The notes under the pieces were generated by a model, which worked only from the letters and a program-made list of their open reading frames with translations, did no database searches and was not told the DNA's origin. From contig JABSRG010000016.1 in NCBI GenBank assembly GCA_013215165.1, positions 1 to 54,577 of the forward strand: 54,577 nucleotides of DNA, read 5' to 3'. Position numbers and translations under genes: made by a program. This document shows, piece by piece, positions 28,022 through 38,442 of the stretch; within the stretch, counting starts at the first letter, position 1, and every line of letters starts with the position of its first letter. This stretch comes from Opitutales bacterium. GTDB taxonomy: Bacteria; Verrucomicrobiota; Verrucomicrobiia; Opitutales; JABSRG01.

Positions 28022-28100
28022 CCGGAGGGAACGGACCCAAACCATGCATTGAGTGTCCTCAGGGGCTGTCCATAAGTGTAGCTAAGCGAAAACGAACCTG

Positions 28101-28721
28101 ATGAAGACCAAAAAGATACTCTGGAACCTGTTTCACGAAAATTTCGATGTCTCTCGTGGTAACAAAGCACTGTCAACAGTAGCGACGGAGTCGAGCGATA
28201 CGACATTTAGAAATATATATGAGCTCTACTCCGATTTTAAAATCGATGTCGACCAGGAGCAGCAATTGCTGACCGAACACGATCTGATCATTTTCCAGCA
28301 TCCCTTTTATTGGTATTCTGCTCCCTCCCTGATGAAAGAGTGGGAAGATAAAGTGCTCACCTACCGCTTTGCTTACCCCCCTTGAGATGGAACGGCTTTG
28401 CACGGTAAAAAGTGGCTTTCAGTCATCACTACTGGGGGCCCTGAATGGTCCTACAAATTAGGAGGTTATAATAACTTCACAATGTCTGAGCTACTCCGTC
28501 CACTTCAACAGACCGCCTACTTATGCGGTATGGATTGGCTCTCGCCTTTTATCGTTCATGCCGTCCTCGATGGAGACTACGGCGCAATCAAGGCAACGGA
28601 TGACGTCGCCATGCAAGGAAAGGTTGAGGAGCTTAAAGCTTATATCGACTCAATAGATTTTGATAGCAGTCATAGTCTCGCTCCCGTTGCCACGCCGCAT
28701 TATCTAAAGAAAATCAGCTAG
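28101..28721 (+). pseudogene. NAD(P)H quinone oxidoreductase-like (flavodoxin fold) interrupted by one in-frame TGA
   Basis: The two halves lie in the same frame. The first ends at TGA 28383-28385 after FAYPP; the reading frame continues as DGTALHGKKWLSVITTGGPEWSY to a stop at 28721. Together they give about 206 codons, the normal length of KefF/MdaB-type NAD(P)H:quinone reductases, including [20 protein letters not shown] and TTGGP. Family members have a Gly-rich segment where the TGA lies, so a GGA-to-TGA change explains it. The upstream part starts with ATG 28101. Either a recent nonsense mutation, a sequencing error, or (unlikely) recoding. It would act as a soluble FMN-dependent reductase. 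Confidence 0.75.
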
Positions 28722-29635
28722 GGAGTCATCCACTCTACCGTCTCAAGCAAAGTATCTTGGGCGCCACGAAATCTGACAGGCGCCGTTGCGACTTCAGCCG
28801 GTTTGCGCCAATGAACCTGACCGTATTGGACGGCCACATCCGGATGTCCGACCCAATCCATACCCGTATGCCGACGCAACCAAACAGCGAAATCAGCAGA
28901 CCAATCTGGGATCTTCATCACGCGTTCATTTCGGCCTGCGATTGACCGTGTCATCCGCGCCATGGTGGCAAACTCAAGATACTCTCCACCTGCAAACCAA
29001 ATTACAGGTTCATCTGCGGCTTTAACTATGGCGGCAGCGACATCATCGACATGCGCGACATGTGTTCCACCGTCAGTGATGAGCACCCACCTCTCAGCGA
29101 TCCATTGCTTGAGCGTTCCGCAAGTGACTTCAGCTACATCTTCGGGGCCATAGACTTCAGCCGGATACACGACGCTTAAAGCAATATCCGATGCCTGACA
29201 TGCTTCTCGCAGCCAAGCTTCTGCATCGAGCTTGCCACAGGCATAAGGCCAATCCGTCGGATTTAAGTCAATCGCCTGGCCTCTCTTCTCTCCTCCAAGC
29301 GCTGCAGCCGAAGAGACCATAACAAGTCGTTGCACCTTAGCTTGAACTGCTACGCCATGCGCCCGTTTTGCTGCTGACATAACACTCTCGTAGACTTCGG
29401 GCTGGCCTAATAGCTCCCAGGCCGAGGGTCCTGCCAGGTGCACCAGGGCATCGGCCTCGAATCCTTCCGGCACGCTCCAATCGGGTTCCAGCCAATTTCC
29501 TGGCAGCCAAGACACATCGCTGTCGTGCCCAACGCCTCCTCTTGAAACGCCAAATACTGCCTCACCGCGCTCTCTCAGCTCCGCCACCACGCTGCGTCCG
29601 ATAAAACCAGTGGCACCTGTGAGCAGCCAGCGCAT
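28718..29635 (-). CDS. NAD-dependent epimerase/dehydratase (extended SDR) family protein
   Basis: A 305-residue extended SDR: N-terminal GATGFIGRSVV (Rossmann nucleotide-binding motif), ALVHLAGPSAWE at about 65, and the catalytic YACGK (Y-x-x-x-K) near 130 with the Ser (VSSAAALGG) upstream. The family includes sugar epimerases, atypical SDRs and YfcH-like proteins; the substrate cannot be told. It starts 3 bp after phoU ends, on the same strand, and is probably the last gene of the pst run. Its own 3' end overlaps that of the convergent interrupted quinone reductase by 4 bp. Confidence 0.8.
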   Translation of the reverse strand: MRWLLTGATGFIGRSVVAELRERGEAVFGVSRGGVGHDSDVSWLPGNWLEPDWSVPEGFEADALVHLAGPSAWELLGQPEVYESVMSAAKRAHGVAVQAKVQRLVMVSSAAALGGEKRGQAIDLNPTDWPYACGKLDAEAWLREACQASDIALSVVYPAEVYGPEDVAEVTCGTLKQWIAERWVLITDGGTHVAHVDDVAAAIVKAADEPVIWFAGGEYLEFATMARMTRSIAGRNERVMKIPDWSADFAVWLRRHTGMDWVGHPDVAVQYGQVHWRKPAEVATAPVRFRGAQDTLLETVEWMTP

Positions 29636-29638
29636 ACC

Positions 29639-30343
29639 CTAGTCCAAATTATCGTGCCCACGACGCAAGGTGCTATTCCCACGCACAGACACAGCCTTGA
29701 GTAGATAGAGGACTTCTTCGGCAATATTGGTAGCATGATCGGCGATCCGTTCGATGGACTTGGATACGAATATCAATTCCATCACTGTATCGATGTCCGC
29801 ATGACCATCGCGCACCAAGGCTGTAAAGCCGGCAGCATTATTTCGATTGATTCGATCAATCTCCTCATCGCGTTCACAGATAGAAAGTGCCTTTTCGACA
29901 TCTTCTTCTACAAAGCAGTCTAAAGCGCCGTTGAGCATCTCGACCGTAATTTGGCCCATAGTCGGTATGTCGAGGAGCTCGGGTATTTTTCCCTTAGACA
30001 GCACGCGACGACTGCGTTTGGCGATACTCGTAGCTTCATCACCGACACGCTCTAAGTCATGGCTCGCCTTTACAGCGACTGTTAGCAAACGCAGGTCCGA
30101 AGCAACCGGCGCGCGCAGAGAGATGTAACGTATGGCCTCATGATCGATCGCATATTCGAGCTCGTCGACCTCAGCGTCTTTAGGAATCACTGCATCCGCA
30201 TATTCGAGATCATTATCGACGAATGAGCGTATCGAAAGGTCTACCATCTCAATCGCTTTCTCCCCCATCAACAACAGCTTGGAACGCACGTCTTCGAGCT
30301 CCTCGTGAAAATAGCGCTTTAAGTTGTTTACTCCTGGTTTCAT
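29639..30343 (-). CDS. phoU: phosphate transport regulator PhoU
   Basis: A 234-residue all-helical protein with the two PhoU repeats: the first with FVDNDLEYADAVIPKDAEVDELEYAIDHEAIRYI (about 40-73), the second with CERDEEIDRINRNNA. LERVGDEATSIAKRS and IERIADHATNIAEEV are the two metal-binding (E/D)xxxD motifs. PhoU links the Pst transporter to phosphate-responsive signalling and prevents excess uptake. It overlaps the stop of pstB by one base, as expected for translational coupling. No PhoR/PhoB pair is in the window. Confidence 0.95.
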   Translation of the reverse strand: MKPGVNNLKRYFHEELEDVRSKLLLMGEKAIEMVDLSIRSFVDNDLEYADAVIPKDAEVDELEYAIDHEAIRYISLRAPVASDLRLLTVAVKASHDLERVGDEATSIAKRSRRVLSKGKIPELLDIPTMGQITVEMLNGALDCFVEEDVEKALSICERDEEIDRINRNNAAGFTALVRDGHADIDTVMELIFVSKSIERIADHATNIAEEVLYLLKAVSVRGNSTLRRGHDNLD

Positions 30344-31218
30344 CAGCCAAACCGTCCAGAGACATAGGATTCCGTGCGCGGGTCCTGGGGATTCATAAAA
30401 ATATCTTCCGTGCTCTGATACTCGACAAGGCCCCCGTCATAAAAGAAAGCGGTTCGGTCGGAGATGCGTGCTGCCTGCTGTAGATTATGTGTCACGATAA
30501 TTATCGTGTAGCGCTGTTTCAGGCTATTAATCAATTCTTCCACACGGGTGGTCGCCACGGGATCCAGTGCCGAACAGGGCTCATCCATGAGAAGAATCTC
30601 GGGATCGGTAGCCAAGGTCCGCGCGATGCACAGCCGCTGCCGTTCTCCGACCGAAAGTGTCATCGCACTTTCATGTAAACGGCGCTTCACATCATCCCAC
30701 AGCGCCGTGCGTTTGAGACTCTTCTCCACCGCGTCGTCCAAAACACGCTTATCCCTGACACCCACAATCCTCAATCCATAAGCAACGTTATCATAAATGC
30801 TTTTGGCAAAGGGGTGTGACTCCTGGAAAACGATACCTACCCTACGGCGCAATGCGATGACGTTCTGCTCCTCATGCATCACGTTGCGCCCTGCGATTTC
30901 GATATCTCCAGCAAAGTAAAACCCATGAGTGAGATCGTTCATACGATTGATACAGCGGAGCAATGTAGATTTTCCACAGCCCGAAGGACCAATGAGAGCG
31001 GTTACAGAGTTGCGTGGGAAATGAATGTTTAAATCGGAGAGAACCCGCCGCTGATTAAAACCGAAGCTAAACTGTTTGAAACGAATATAATATTCAGGAT
31101 TCCAAGAAGGGGCTTCTCTCTCTTCCGAGGTGGCGATCTCCGCCCGCAAGAGAGTTGTAGGCATAGCATCTGTGCCGCCACTGGATTCAGCCTCATTTGT
31201 ATCCTGTTTAGATGCCAT
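30343..31218 (-). CDS. pstB: phosphate ABC transporter ATP-binding protein PstB
   Basis: The ATPase of the high-affinity phosphate importer. Walker [11 protein letters not shown]-loop [19 protein letters not shown], signature LSVGERQRL in place of LSGGQQQR, Walker [14 protein letters not shown] and the H-loop VTHNLQQA are present in order. About 30 residues before the core form a Thr/Ser-rich extension that is not typical. I use ATG 31218; a start at 31263 would overlap pstA by 41 bp. It is followed by phoU with a one-base overlap. Confidence 0.95.
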   Translation of the reverse strand: MASKQDTNEAESSGGTDAMPTTLLRAEIATSEEREAPSWNPEYYIRFKQFSFGFNQRRVLSDLNIHFPRNSVTALIGPSGCGKSTLLRCINRMNDLTHGFYFAGDIEIAGRNVMHEEQNVIALRRRVGIVFQESHPFAKSIYDNVAYGLRIVGVRDKRVLDDAVEKSLKRTALWDDVKRRLHESAMTLSVGERQRLCIARTLATDPEILLMDEPCSALDPVATTRVEELINSLKQRYTIIIVTHNLQQAARISDRTAFFYDGGLVEYQSTEDIFMNPQDPRTESYVSGRFG

Positions 31219-31222
31219 AGTA

Positions 31223-32770
31223 TTAAATGCCCTGCACGCGCCGCCGCGAAAGAAGCGATCCACGTATCAAGATGGCAGTTAAATTTATCAAGACAATCAT
31301 TAGGACCAAAACCAGTGCTGTCATAAATACAAAAGGGACGGCCTCTACACTATTTGCCGAGTGAAATGTTTGGTCATATACGTGATAACCCAGATGCATA
31401 AATTTTCTATCTAGGTGCACAAATGGAGGCTCCGCACTCACCGGTAGATTCGCCGCGAGCTTTGTCACACCCAACAACATTAAAGGAGCTACTTCACCGG
31501 CGGCACGGGCAACAGCGAGAATGAGCCCAGTGAGTAATCCCGGGGTCGCATTGGGCAAAACGACCTTCCAAAGGGTTTGCCAACGCGAAGCGCCCAGGGC
31601 CATCGACGTTTCCCGGACGTGGTTTGGAACGGCTTGGAGAGACTCTTCGGTCGTCACGATCACCACGGGTAGAGTCATCAAAGCCAAGGTGAGCGATGCC
31701 CAGAGCACACCTCCGGTTCCCAGAGTGGGTGAGGGCAAATTTTCAGAGAAAAACAAGATATCGAGATTGCCGCCTACAAAATACACAAAAAACCCAAGCC
31801 CAAAGACACCATAGATCACCGAAGGCACCCCTGCTAAGTTATTCAGGGCAATACGCACGCCGCTGAGCAATGGACCAGGACGCGCATATTCATTAAGATA
31901 CACCGCCACAATCACGCCAAGAGGGGCGACGATCACACTCATTACCAGCGTGAGGAAAAACGTACCGAAGAGTGCCGGAAACACACCGCCGACGACCGAG
32001 CCCCCGATGGGATCGTCAAGAAGAAAACCTACCACCCGCTTGGCGTATAGCCAGAGCTTCTCAATGCCGCCAATGCCATTTACAGGAACGGCATAAAGCA
32101 CAGCTTCAACATCGATCACGAAGGCCTCACCACTCGCCAAACGCCCAATCAATTGGGTCTGGGATAAGTCATTCCGGATATCCAAGATCCGATCCAAACC
32201 CGCCTGGAGGGCTAAAGCATTATTCTCACTCAATGGAAGCTCCCGCAGTTGTATGCGACGAATCTGTGCTCTCAACTCACGCGCGATATCAAGTTCAGCA
32301 TCCACCTTGTCTCGAAATTCGAAGTCCGTCGATTGGGCCCATGCCTCCCCATCGCGCCAGATAGCATCCAGATAAATTGCTAAGCGCCGTCCTTGTGCAT
32401 CTTCGATATACCAGGCCTCATCCGCCGGTTCGATAGCCTCGATACTATCCCCTTCTATCGTCTCGGCTACAAGCCGTCCCTGGGCATCAGATAAAAGAAT
32501 AACCGGGGTCTCTATGCCCGGGCTCTCATTCAACGAGTAGGGAAAATCGAACCCCAATGACACCCGCCCGTCATCCAGGGTGTAGCGATTGAGGTCAAAT
32601 AACCACAAGGCCGGTAATGCCCAAAAAACGAGCGCCATGAAAATGAAGCAACCGACACCTAGAATACCGACAAAGGCTCCTGCGAAGGGAAGGGTCTCCA
32701 GCCGATGTGATGTGAAATTTTCTCGGATCGGCGGGTTATTTTCCACGAACAGCTCCCTTCCAGATTTCAC
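31223..32770 (-). CDS. pstA: phosphate ABC transporter permease PstA (long form)
   Basis: A 515-residue permease, much longer than the usual ~290, because a ~170-residue periplasmic insert lies between the first membrane helix (about 30-55) and the remaining helices. The permease core has the ABC EAA-type loop [17 protein letters not shown] (about 400) and AGEVAPLML. Long PstA/PstC pairs are known in Gammaproteobacteria such as Pseudomonas. It starts from a GTG, overlapping the end of pstC by 35 bp, and is followed by pstB. The insert may modify substrate-protein docking; this is an inference. Confidence 0.9.
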   Translation of the reverse strand: MKSGRELFVENNPPIRENFTSHRLETLPFAGAFVGILGVGCFIFMALVFWALPALWLFDLNRYTLDDGRVSLGFDFPYSLNESPGIETPVILLSDAQGRLVAETIEGDSIEAIEPADEAWYIEDAQGRRLAIYLDAIWRDGEAWAQSTDFEFRDKVDAELDIARELRAQIRRIQLRELPLSENNALALQAGLDRILDIRNDLSQTQLIGRLASGEAFVIDVEAVLYAVPVNGIGGIEKLWLYAKRVVGFLLDDPIGGSVVGGVFPALFGTFFLTLVMSVIVAPLGVIVAVYLNEYARPGPLLSGVRIALNNLAGVPSVIYGVFGLGFFVYFVGGNLDILFFSENLPSPTLGTGGVLWASLTLALMTLPVVIVTTEESLQAVPNHVRETSMALGASRWQTLWKVVLPNATPGLLTGLILAVARAAGEVAPLMLLGVTKLAANLPVSAEPPFVHLDRKFMHLGYHVYDQTFHSANSVEAVPFVFMTALVLVLMIVLINLTAILIRGSLLSRRRVQGI

Positions 32771-34925
32771 GCCTCAAATAGTTTTCACGGAGCAGCGCGG
32801 CGGCCGTATTCATGATAAAGGTAACACAGAGCAAGCCGAGGGCCGCCACGAATAACACGCGATATAGCGTAGACTGCTGCGAAGACTCGGACAACTCGAT
32901 CACCAAGGTAGCCGAAACAGTCCTAAATCCCTCGAAAAGGCTCATTCCCGTAGTCGGCATATTGCCACTAGCCATCACAAAAATCATCGTTTCACCGATG
33001 CACCGACCGGCACTGATCAAGAGAGCCGCGAGCAAGCCTGGAGCTGCCGCTGGCAATACGATATTCACGGCAGTCTGAATACGACTGGCTCCGAGACTCA
33101 ACGATGCGCGCACTTGCTCAGCCGGCACATGCCGCAACGCATCGTCCATGAGCGAAAACATAAAAGGAATCGTCGTGATACCCAGAACAATCGCCACCGA
33201 TAGGGAATTTCGTTGCTCATAGGGAATGCCCAATACCAATTCGAGCCAATCGACTAAACTAGCCCCCTCGGGCAGAGCGAAAAACCCCAAAAAGGCATGC
33301 TCGATAATCGGCGCAGTCAACAGAGTTGCCAGGACGATTAAGGCCGCTATACCCACCATCCAAAGCAGTTCACCACGCCGACCCGGATTAGAAGGTAACC
33401 AACGCATCAACCTGGGCCGTAAAAGCATCACACATAGCAGGGTCGTGACTACATAAACGATGAACAAGATTACCTCAGCGAGGTATCCCTCGACTTTCGG
33501 ACTAATCCAAAAAGCACAAATCACCCCCAAAACAACGGAGGGAACAGCACCGATGAGCTCGATGAGCGGCTTGATCCGTCTTACAAATTCACTTCTCGCG
33601 ATCTGTGAGGTATATATCGCTGCAAACAGCGCAATGGGTGACGCGAGAACTAAAGCGAGAAATGCTCCCTTTAACGTGCCGACGAAAATAGGGACGAGTG
33701 AATAATGTCCCTGAATCTCCCGCAGGCCACTCGATGGCTGCCACTGATCCGCCGCCGTGCCATCACCTCGCGGCTGCGAAACCAAAGCCCCAAAAGAAAA
33801 GTCCAAAAAAGCTCGCTCAAAGGGCGTAAATGCCAAACCCGATGCGTGCAGGGTCCACACACCGCCGTCCTTACCAGTTAGCTCCGCCGAAATAATCGGC
33901 TCAGGGGCATGAAATGAAGCAAGACGCTGGTCCAATGATAGATTCACAACATGACACACTTCCCCGGAGAAGAGGAGGCTGGACGCACTAAACTGGCTAC
34001 TCCTCCAGCGCCACTCCCCATATTCCGAGGACTCGTCGAAATGAACTGCATGCCAAGCCCAATCGCGCGCGCTATCCTCAGCCAAAAGAAGGCCCCCTAC
34101 CCGGCCCGCGACACTGCTTCCCAACACCAAAATACGCGAGCCTGCGTCGAAACCGAAACCAGATGACCTATCGCCTACACCAGAAAAATCGGCAGTGTCC
34201 AGCCTGCGCGCTTCATCTTGATCTATGAGCCAGAGGTGGTGTGTTTGGTCGCTGAACTGTAAGGCCAAGCCCCGTAAATCTGAGGATAAGTCAATGCGCT
34301 CCACTGGCTGATCGAGATCCGCGATCTCCGTAACCGAGCGGGATGCTGCAGAGTTTGATGATGAATCAAGCACATGAATGATCGCGGCGGATTCCGTAGC
34401 ATTGTCGGCCTCAACCAATACCACACGCTTTCTTTCGCCAAAAACCGCAGCGTCGATGGCCAATACCCTTCCATCGCCCTCGTGGATAATGGACTCCTCT
34501 ACAACATCGGTCTCATCAGTCCTGAAAATCAATAATTCCCAGACTTCTCCGCTCGATGTTCCAATCCATAACAAATCGCTGGATGACCAATAGGCCGAGG
34601 CAGTGATCTCTCCACCACCGCTCTTCCATAAGGGTGCGACCACACCATCGCTGCGCACGCTCCACACGTCCCGTTCAGTGATTATCAAGGCTTCATCCGG
34701 ATTTTGATCTACATGAAGAGCTCGAACATCTGTCGGATCCCAGCGCTCGGTCAGCAGCACTGTCGTTCCGAGCGCAATAGGCTGAACGAGGGGCAATACC
34801 TGGAGGATCAGAAAGCCAAAAAGAAAAACAAAAAGGCCCAGACAGCCGATACCACCGATGATGATTATTCTGCGCATCCAGTTATCAACACGGGTTATCG
34901 ATCTGATCTCCCTTTCAGTAATCAT
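32736..34925 (-). CDS. pstC: phosphate ABC transporter permease PstC (long form with periplasmic propeller-like insert)
   Basis: A 729-residue permease. After the first membrane helix (about 20-45) comes a ~350-residue periplasmic region with repeated beta motifs (SGEVWELLIF, HHLWLIDQDEARRL, SRILVLGSSVAG) that look like a beta-propeller; the permease core starts near residue 415 (GTLKGAFLALVLASP). The ABC-permease loop ASLSLGASRIQTAVNIVLP is at about 620. Its stop overlaps pstA and its start overlaps pstS by 4 bp (ATGA). The domain order matches the large PstC seen in several Gammaproteobacteria. The propeller call is by pattern, not by homology search. Confidence 0.9.
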   Translation of the reverse strand: MITEREIRSITRVDNWMRRIIIIGGIGCLGLFVFLFGFLILQVLPLVQPIALGTTVLLTERWDPTDVRALHVDQNPDEALIITERDVWSVRSDGVVAPLWKSGGGEITASAYWSSSDLLWIGTSSGEVWELLIFRTDETDVVEESIIHEGDGRVLAIDAAVFGERKRVVLVEADNATESAAIIHVLDSSSNSAASRSVTEIADLDQPVERIDLSSDLRGLALQFSDQTHHLWLIDQDEARRLDTADFSGVGDRSSGFGFDAGSRILVLGSSVAGRVGGLLLAEDSARDWAWHAVHFDESSEYGEWRWRSSQFSASSLLFSGEVCHVVNLSLDQRLASFHAPEPIISAELTGKDGGVWTLHASGLAFTPFERAFLDFSFGALVSQPRGDGTAADQWQPSSGLREIQGHYSLVPIFVGTLKGAFLALVLASPIALFAAIYTSQIARSEFVRRIKPLIELIGAVPSVVLGVICAFWISPKVEGYLAEVILFIVYVVTTLLCVMLLRPRLMRWLPSNPGRRGELLWMVGIAALIVLATLLTAPIIEHAFLGFFALPEGASLVDWLELVLGIPYEQRNSLSVAIVLGITTIPFMFSLMDDALRHVPAEQVRASLSLGASRIQTAVNIVLPAAAPGLLAALLISAGRCIGETMIFVMASGNMPTTGMSLFEGFRTVSATLVIELSESSQQSTLYRVLFVAALGLLCVTFIMNTAAALLRENYLRREIWKGAVRGK

Positions 34926-35902
34926 GGCGCGTCAAATACTTCCGGAAGTTTCGATGAAAGTTCATCCAACAGCCCATCTCCTGAAATGGGGAAAAAACCG
35001 GCTTCCAAGAGCATCCCCTGGCCTTGTGCAGATAGAACGAAACGAACAAATTCGCTCACGGCTTCACTCTGGCTCCCCGACTTCGCAGCCGGGATGTAGA
35101 AAAACAATTCACGAGCTAAAGGATATTCACCAGACACACAGCTTTCGAATGTGGGGTAGAAATAGCGCACCGCGTCTCTGGAAATCGGGAGCACTTTCAC
35201 ATCACTCGTTTTGTATCCGATACCCGAATAACCCACAGCATAGCGATCCGCACCAATCGCCCGCACCAACGCGCTGGATCCCGGAAATTCCTCGACACGG
35301 CGATTAAAATCATCGGCCAACAATACCCTGTTTTTGAAAAATGCATACGTACCCGAGGCCGCATTGCGTCCGTAGCGCGACAAGGAAAATTTCCCAAAGT
35401 CCCCTTCGAGACCCAGATCGGACCAAGTCCGGTAGCTCATATCTGCGCTGCGTTCTTCAATAAATAATTCCCGAAGCTGCCGCAGTGTGATTTGCTCCAG
35501 CGGATTGTTACGATTCACATATACTACCACGGCATCGAGTGCGATGGTGATCTCGAGTGGAATGCTACCGTGGCGCTGTCGGTGCTCGGCCAGCTCGCGT
35601 GACGACATCCGCCGACTCATGACACCGATATCAATCGTTCGCTCCAAGAGAGCAGGAGGCACCGTAGATGAGCCTCTGCCCTCAACGCCGATGTTGACCC
35701 CAGGATGGAAACGCTGAAAAACATTGGCCCACGCACTGATCACATTCGTCAACGTGTCTGATCCGGCGATCGCCACATTACCCACCACGGTGGCACCTTG
35801 CCCATAGTCGCCCCATCCTATTTCCTCGGATAGGTCGTCGCTAGCACTCAATCCTCCAAACAAGATGATGAGTAAAACAAACTGACGCCACACAGCCATC
35901 AT
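34922..35902 (-). CDS. pstS: phosphate ABC transporter substrate-binding protein PstS
   Basis: A 326-residue PstS with a signal peptide (about 1-20). Phosphate-binding segments are present: AIAGSDTLTNVISAW (family G-S-x-T-x), VEGRGSSTVPPALLE (about 75), IGVMSRRMS, and SRYGRNAASGTYAFFKN (family G-R-x-x-x-S-G-T) near 175. The last two thirds follow the normal two-lobe order. It overlaps the upstream SNF2 helicase by 4 bp and the downstream pstC likewise, so translation of the pst genes appears to be coupled to the helicase gene. No Pho-box-like repeat was found in front of it. Confidence 0.93.
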   Translation of the reverse strand: MMAVWRQFVLLIILFGGLSASDDLSEEIGWGDYGQGATVVGNVAIAGSDTLTNVISAWANVFQRFHPGVNIGVEGRGSSTVPPALLERTIDIGVMSRRMSSRELAEHRQRHGSIPLEITIALDAVVVYVNRNNPLEQITLRQLRELFIEERSADMSYRTWSDLGLEGDFGKFSLSRYGRNAASGTYAFFKNRVLLADDFNRRVEEFPGSSALVRAIGADRYAVGYSGIGYKTSDVKVLPISRDAVRYFYPTFESCVSGEYPLARELFFYIPAAKSGSQSEAVSEFVRFVLSAQGQGMLLEAGFFPISGDGLLDELSSKLPEVFDAP

Positions 35903-38406
35903 TCGACCTTCTCGCTCAAAGAGATCAGGGCATCCAAGTCTTTGAACGCCGAACGCCAGTAAGCCGTGGATGCCTCCGAATCGATCACCTCATCAAAGAG
36001 TGCGCGCTTTTCTTGTTTCAACTGCTCAATCTTCGCCTCAACCGTGCCCTCGGTGATCATACGGTAGACGAAAACGGGCTTATCCTGACCGATGCGGTGC
36101 ACGCGGTCCACCGCCTGAGCCTCCACGGCAGGATTCCACCATGGATCCAATAGGTAAACCGTGTCGGCGGCGTGGAGCGTAATGCCAGTGCCGCCCGCCT
36201 TCAGGCTTACCAAAATCACCGCTGCGCCCTCATACTCTTGAAAACCCTTCACCGGCTTCGCTCGATCAGCGGTCTGTCCCGTAAGCGAAAAAATCTTTAG
36301 TTGCGGCACCTCTTGCTTGAGCGCCCCCTGGACGTTGTTGAGCAACGAGACGAATTGTGAAAACACAACCACCTTGCCTCCGAGAGCGGCACTCTCCTCC
36401 AATCTGCGAACTAGGGCATCAATCTTGCCACTATTCTCCAGATTGAAGTTCTGGTCTGGCAATAAGCCAGGATCACAGCAGACCTGACGCAGACGGGTCA
36501 ACACACTGAAAAAGTGTAGGGCTTTGCTATTTACTCCATCCCACTCGTTGCCAATCGCTTCCTCAGCCGCGCGAACGATAAGTTGATAGTGGCGGCGCTG
36601 CACCTCGGTAAGGGGACAGACCAACGAGGTTTCAAGCTTGGGCGGCAAGTCCGGGGCCACGCGGTCCCGCGTTCTACGTAAAATGAACGGTTGAAGCTGG
36701 CGGCGCAAACGATCGAGGTATTCGAAGCGCTCTTCCCCTTCGAGTCGCTTATAGAAATCTCTACGCGTCCCCAGGATACCGGGCATTAAAAAGCGAAAAA
36801 GTGCCCAAATATCTTCGGTTCGATTTTCAATGGGAGTCCCCGTCATCGCGACCCGGTGACGTGCGTTGAGCTGATAGCAAGCCTGGCTGACTTTGGCGTC
36901 TGGGTTTTTGATGTATTGGGCTTCGTCGAGCACCGCATAGCGGAACTCAGCTTTCGCCAGATTAATACGCTGACGCCGAAGCTGAGAATAGCTTGAAAGC
37001 CAGATATCAGGCTGTGAGCGAGCGCTTTCAGTAAATCCTGCTTTACCCAGCACTGCCGTCTTCAACTCGGGATACCAGCGCCGAATCTCGTATTGCCACA
37101 CCGGAACCACACTCGCGGGACAAACGATGATATCGGGCAAATCATCGTCTCGTTCTGCTTTCCGGAGTAACGACAAAACCTGCACAGTTTTCCCCAAGCC
37201 CATGTCATCGGCGAGCAATGGATGGCAATCATGTTGAGTCAGAGTGTGCAGCCAGGTAACGCCACTCTTTTGATACTGGCGAAGAAACTTGGGTAACACG
37301 AGCTCATCGCCATCGGCATGACGAATTTGCTCCATCCAATCATGAAGCTCGGAATCCATTTTTAAGCTCACAGGCTTGATCCCAAAAATGGAGAACAACA
37401 TGTATTTCGGAATATCCTGGCCACCCCCATTCTTCGCCCCGGGTGCGCCCCAGAGCTGGAGGGATTCTAATTGTCCGTCGGAAACATCAACGGCTCCGAC
37501 TCCCGGTAGGATATGCACGCCTGCCCGTTTGTGCGATAGCTGTTTAATCGATTTTCGGTCCAGCTTCGCCTGCCCCACACGTATATTCCAATCGATCTTT
37601 AAACCGCTCCTGCGCTCACTCTCTCGGGCACTACCCCCGATTTCTAGATACTGTGTCCCCTTCTGAAGCGCTATGGCCGACTCATGAAACTTGAGTTCAA
37701 AATGGTGCTCCCAACGGCCTTTATCCTCTGTTGCAAAGAGAATCATCCGCCCAGCTTCCGTCAGGCTGAATGCCTTGCGCTTTTTTGAGAAATGGAAGCC
37801 AGCTTTAAGGGCCAAAGAGGTTAGCCGAATCATTTGCTCCCGCTCCTGATCGTTTCTAGGGCTCACACGCTCGTCTGTGTCTCCAGAAAACACGGATATC
37901 CCCGCATGCTCACTTCCTGCCCAATATGGAAGCAGCCAAAGTTCTTTATCCTTTAGGCTGACCTCGATACGGATTTTTCGAAATTCCTCAGGTGGTTCCT
38001 GATTACGCTCCCCGCCTTCTTCATCTGCCTCATCTTCGGAATCTTCGGGTTGAGGTTGCTGCTTCTCAGGAGGGAGATCCGGTATCTCGTCTACGACCAG
38101 CTCTTCTATTTCATACATAGCTGCTGCATACAGCTTTCGTGAAAAAGCAATGTCATCGGTGGATGAGCGGAAGGTCAGCTCATTTTTGTCGAGAGCCACG
38201 ACGACATAATATTCCTCGCGCCGCTCCATCCTAAAATGGACGATCGCATCGTCACCACACAGCTCCACATCGCCGACCACACCTTGACGATAAACAGAGC
38301 GCCCGCCTTCTAACTCCTCGGGTTTGAATAGAGGCTCCCAGTCCTCTGGCAACCGATCAAACCATGCCTCCAACGCTTGTGGGTTGTATATCCGTCTACC
38401 CCTCAT
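35899..38406 (-). CDS. SNF2/HepA-type DEAD-box ATPase/helicase
   Basis: An 835-residue SF2 protein. The N-terminal ~380 residues are a variable region with an acidic cluster (about 120-140). The SNF2 core follows: motif I DDMGLGKTVQ (about 400), motif II LDEAQYIKNP (DEAQ rather than DEAH; about 495), RVAMTGTPIENR, and the C-terminal helicase domain ending in VDRVHRIGQDKPVFVYR. SNF2 proteins remodel protein-DNA or polymerase complexes, as RapA does, and many bacterial copies have no known role. It is translationally coupled to pstS by a 4-bp overlap and follows glgA by 36 bp, an unusual position in a phosphate operon. Confidence 0.9.
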   Translation of the reverse strand: MRGRRIYNPQALEAWFDRLPEDWEPLFKPEELEGGRSVYRQGVVGDVELCGDDAIVHFRMERREEYYVVVALDKNELTFRSSTDDIAFSRKLYAAAMYEIEELVVDEIPDLPPEKQQPQPEDSEDEADEEGGERNQEPPEEFRKIRIEVSLKDKELWLLPYWAGSEHAGISVFSGDTDERVSPRNDQEREQMIRLTSLALKAGFHFSKKRKAFSLTEAGRMILFATEDKGRWEHHFELKFHESAIALQKGTQYLEIGGSARESERRSGLKIDWNIRVGQAKLDRKSIKQLSHKRAGVHILPGVGAVDVSDGQLESLQLWGAPGAKNGGGQDIPKYMLFSIFGIKPVSLKMDSELHDWMEQIRHADGDELVLPKFLRQYQKSGVTWLHTLTQHDCHPLLADDMGLGKTVQVLSLLRKAERDDDLPDIIVCPASVVPVWQYEIRRWYPELKTAVLGKAGFTESARSQPDIWLSSYSQLRRQRINLAKAEFRYAVLDEAQYIKNPDAKVSQACYQLNARHRVAMTGTPIENRTEDIWALFRFLMPGILGTRRDFYKRLEGEERFEYLDRLRRQLQPFILRRTRDRVAPDLPPKLETSLVCPLTEVQRRHYQLIVRAAEEAIGNEWDGVNSKALHFFSVLTRLRQVCCDPGLLPDQNFNLENSGKIDALVRRLEESAALGGKVVVFSQFVSLLNNVQGALKQEVPQLKIFSLTGQTADRAKPVKGFQEYEGAAVILVSLKAGGTGITLHAADTVYLLDPWWNPAVEAQAVDRVHRIGQDKPVFVYRMITEGTVEAKIEQLKQEKRALFDEVIDSEASTAYWRSAFKDLDALISLSEKVE

Positions 38407-38442
38407 CTATCTCGCCGTATTTCTTGTCCTGCAAATTCTTTC

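Noticed and set aside
28383-28385. TGA in the quinone reductase as selenocysteine or code change
   Set aside because: The family has Gly and not Cys there, no SECIS-like hairpin was evident directly after it, and other genes in the window use TGA as an ordinary stop.
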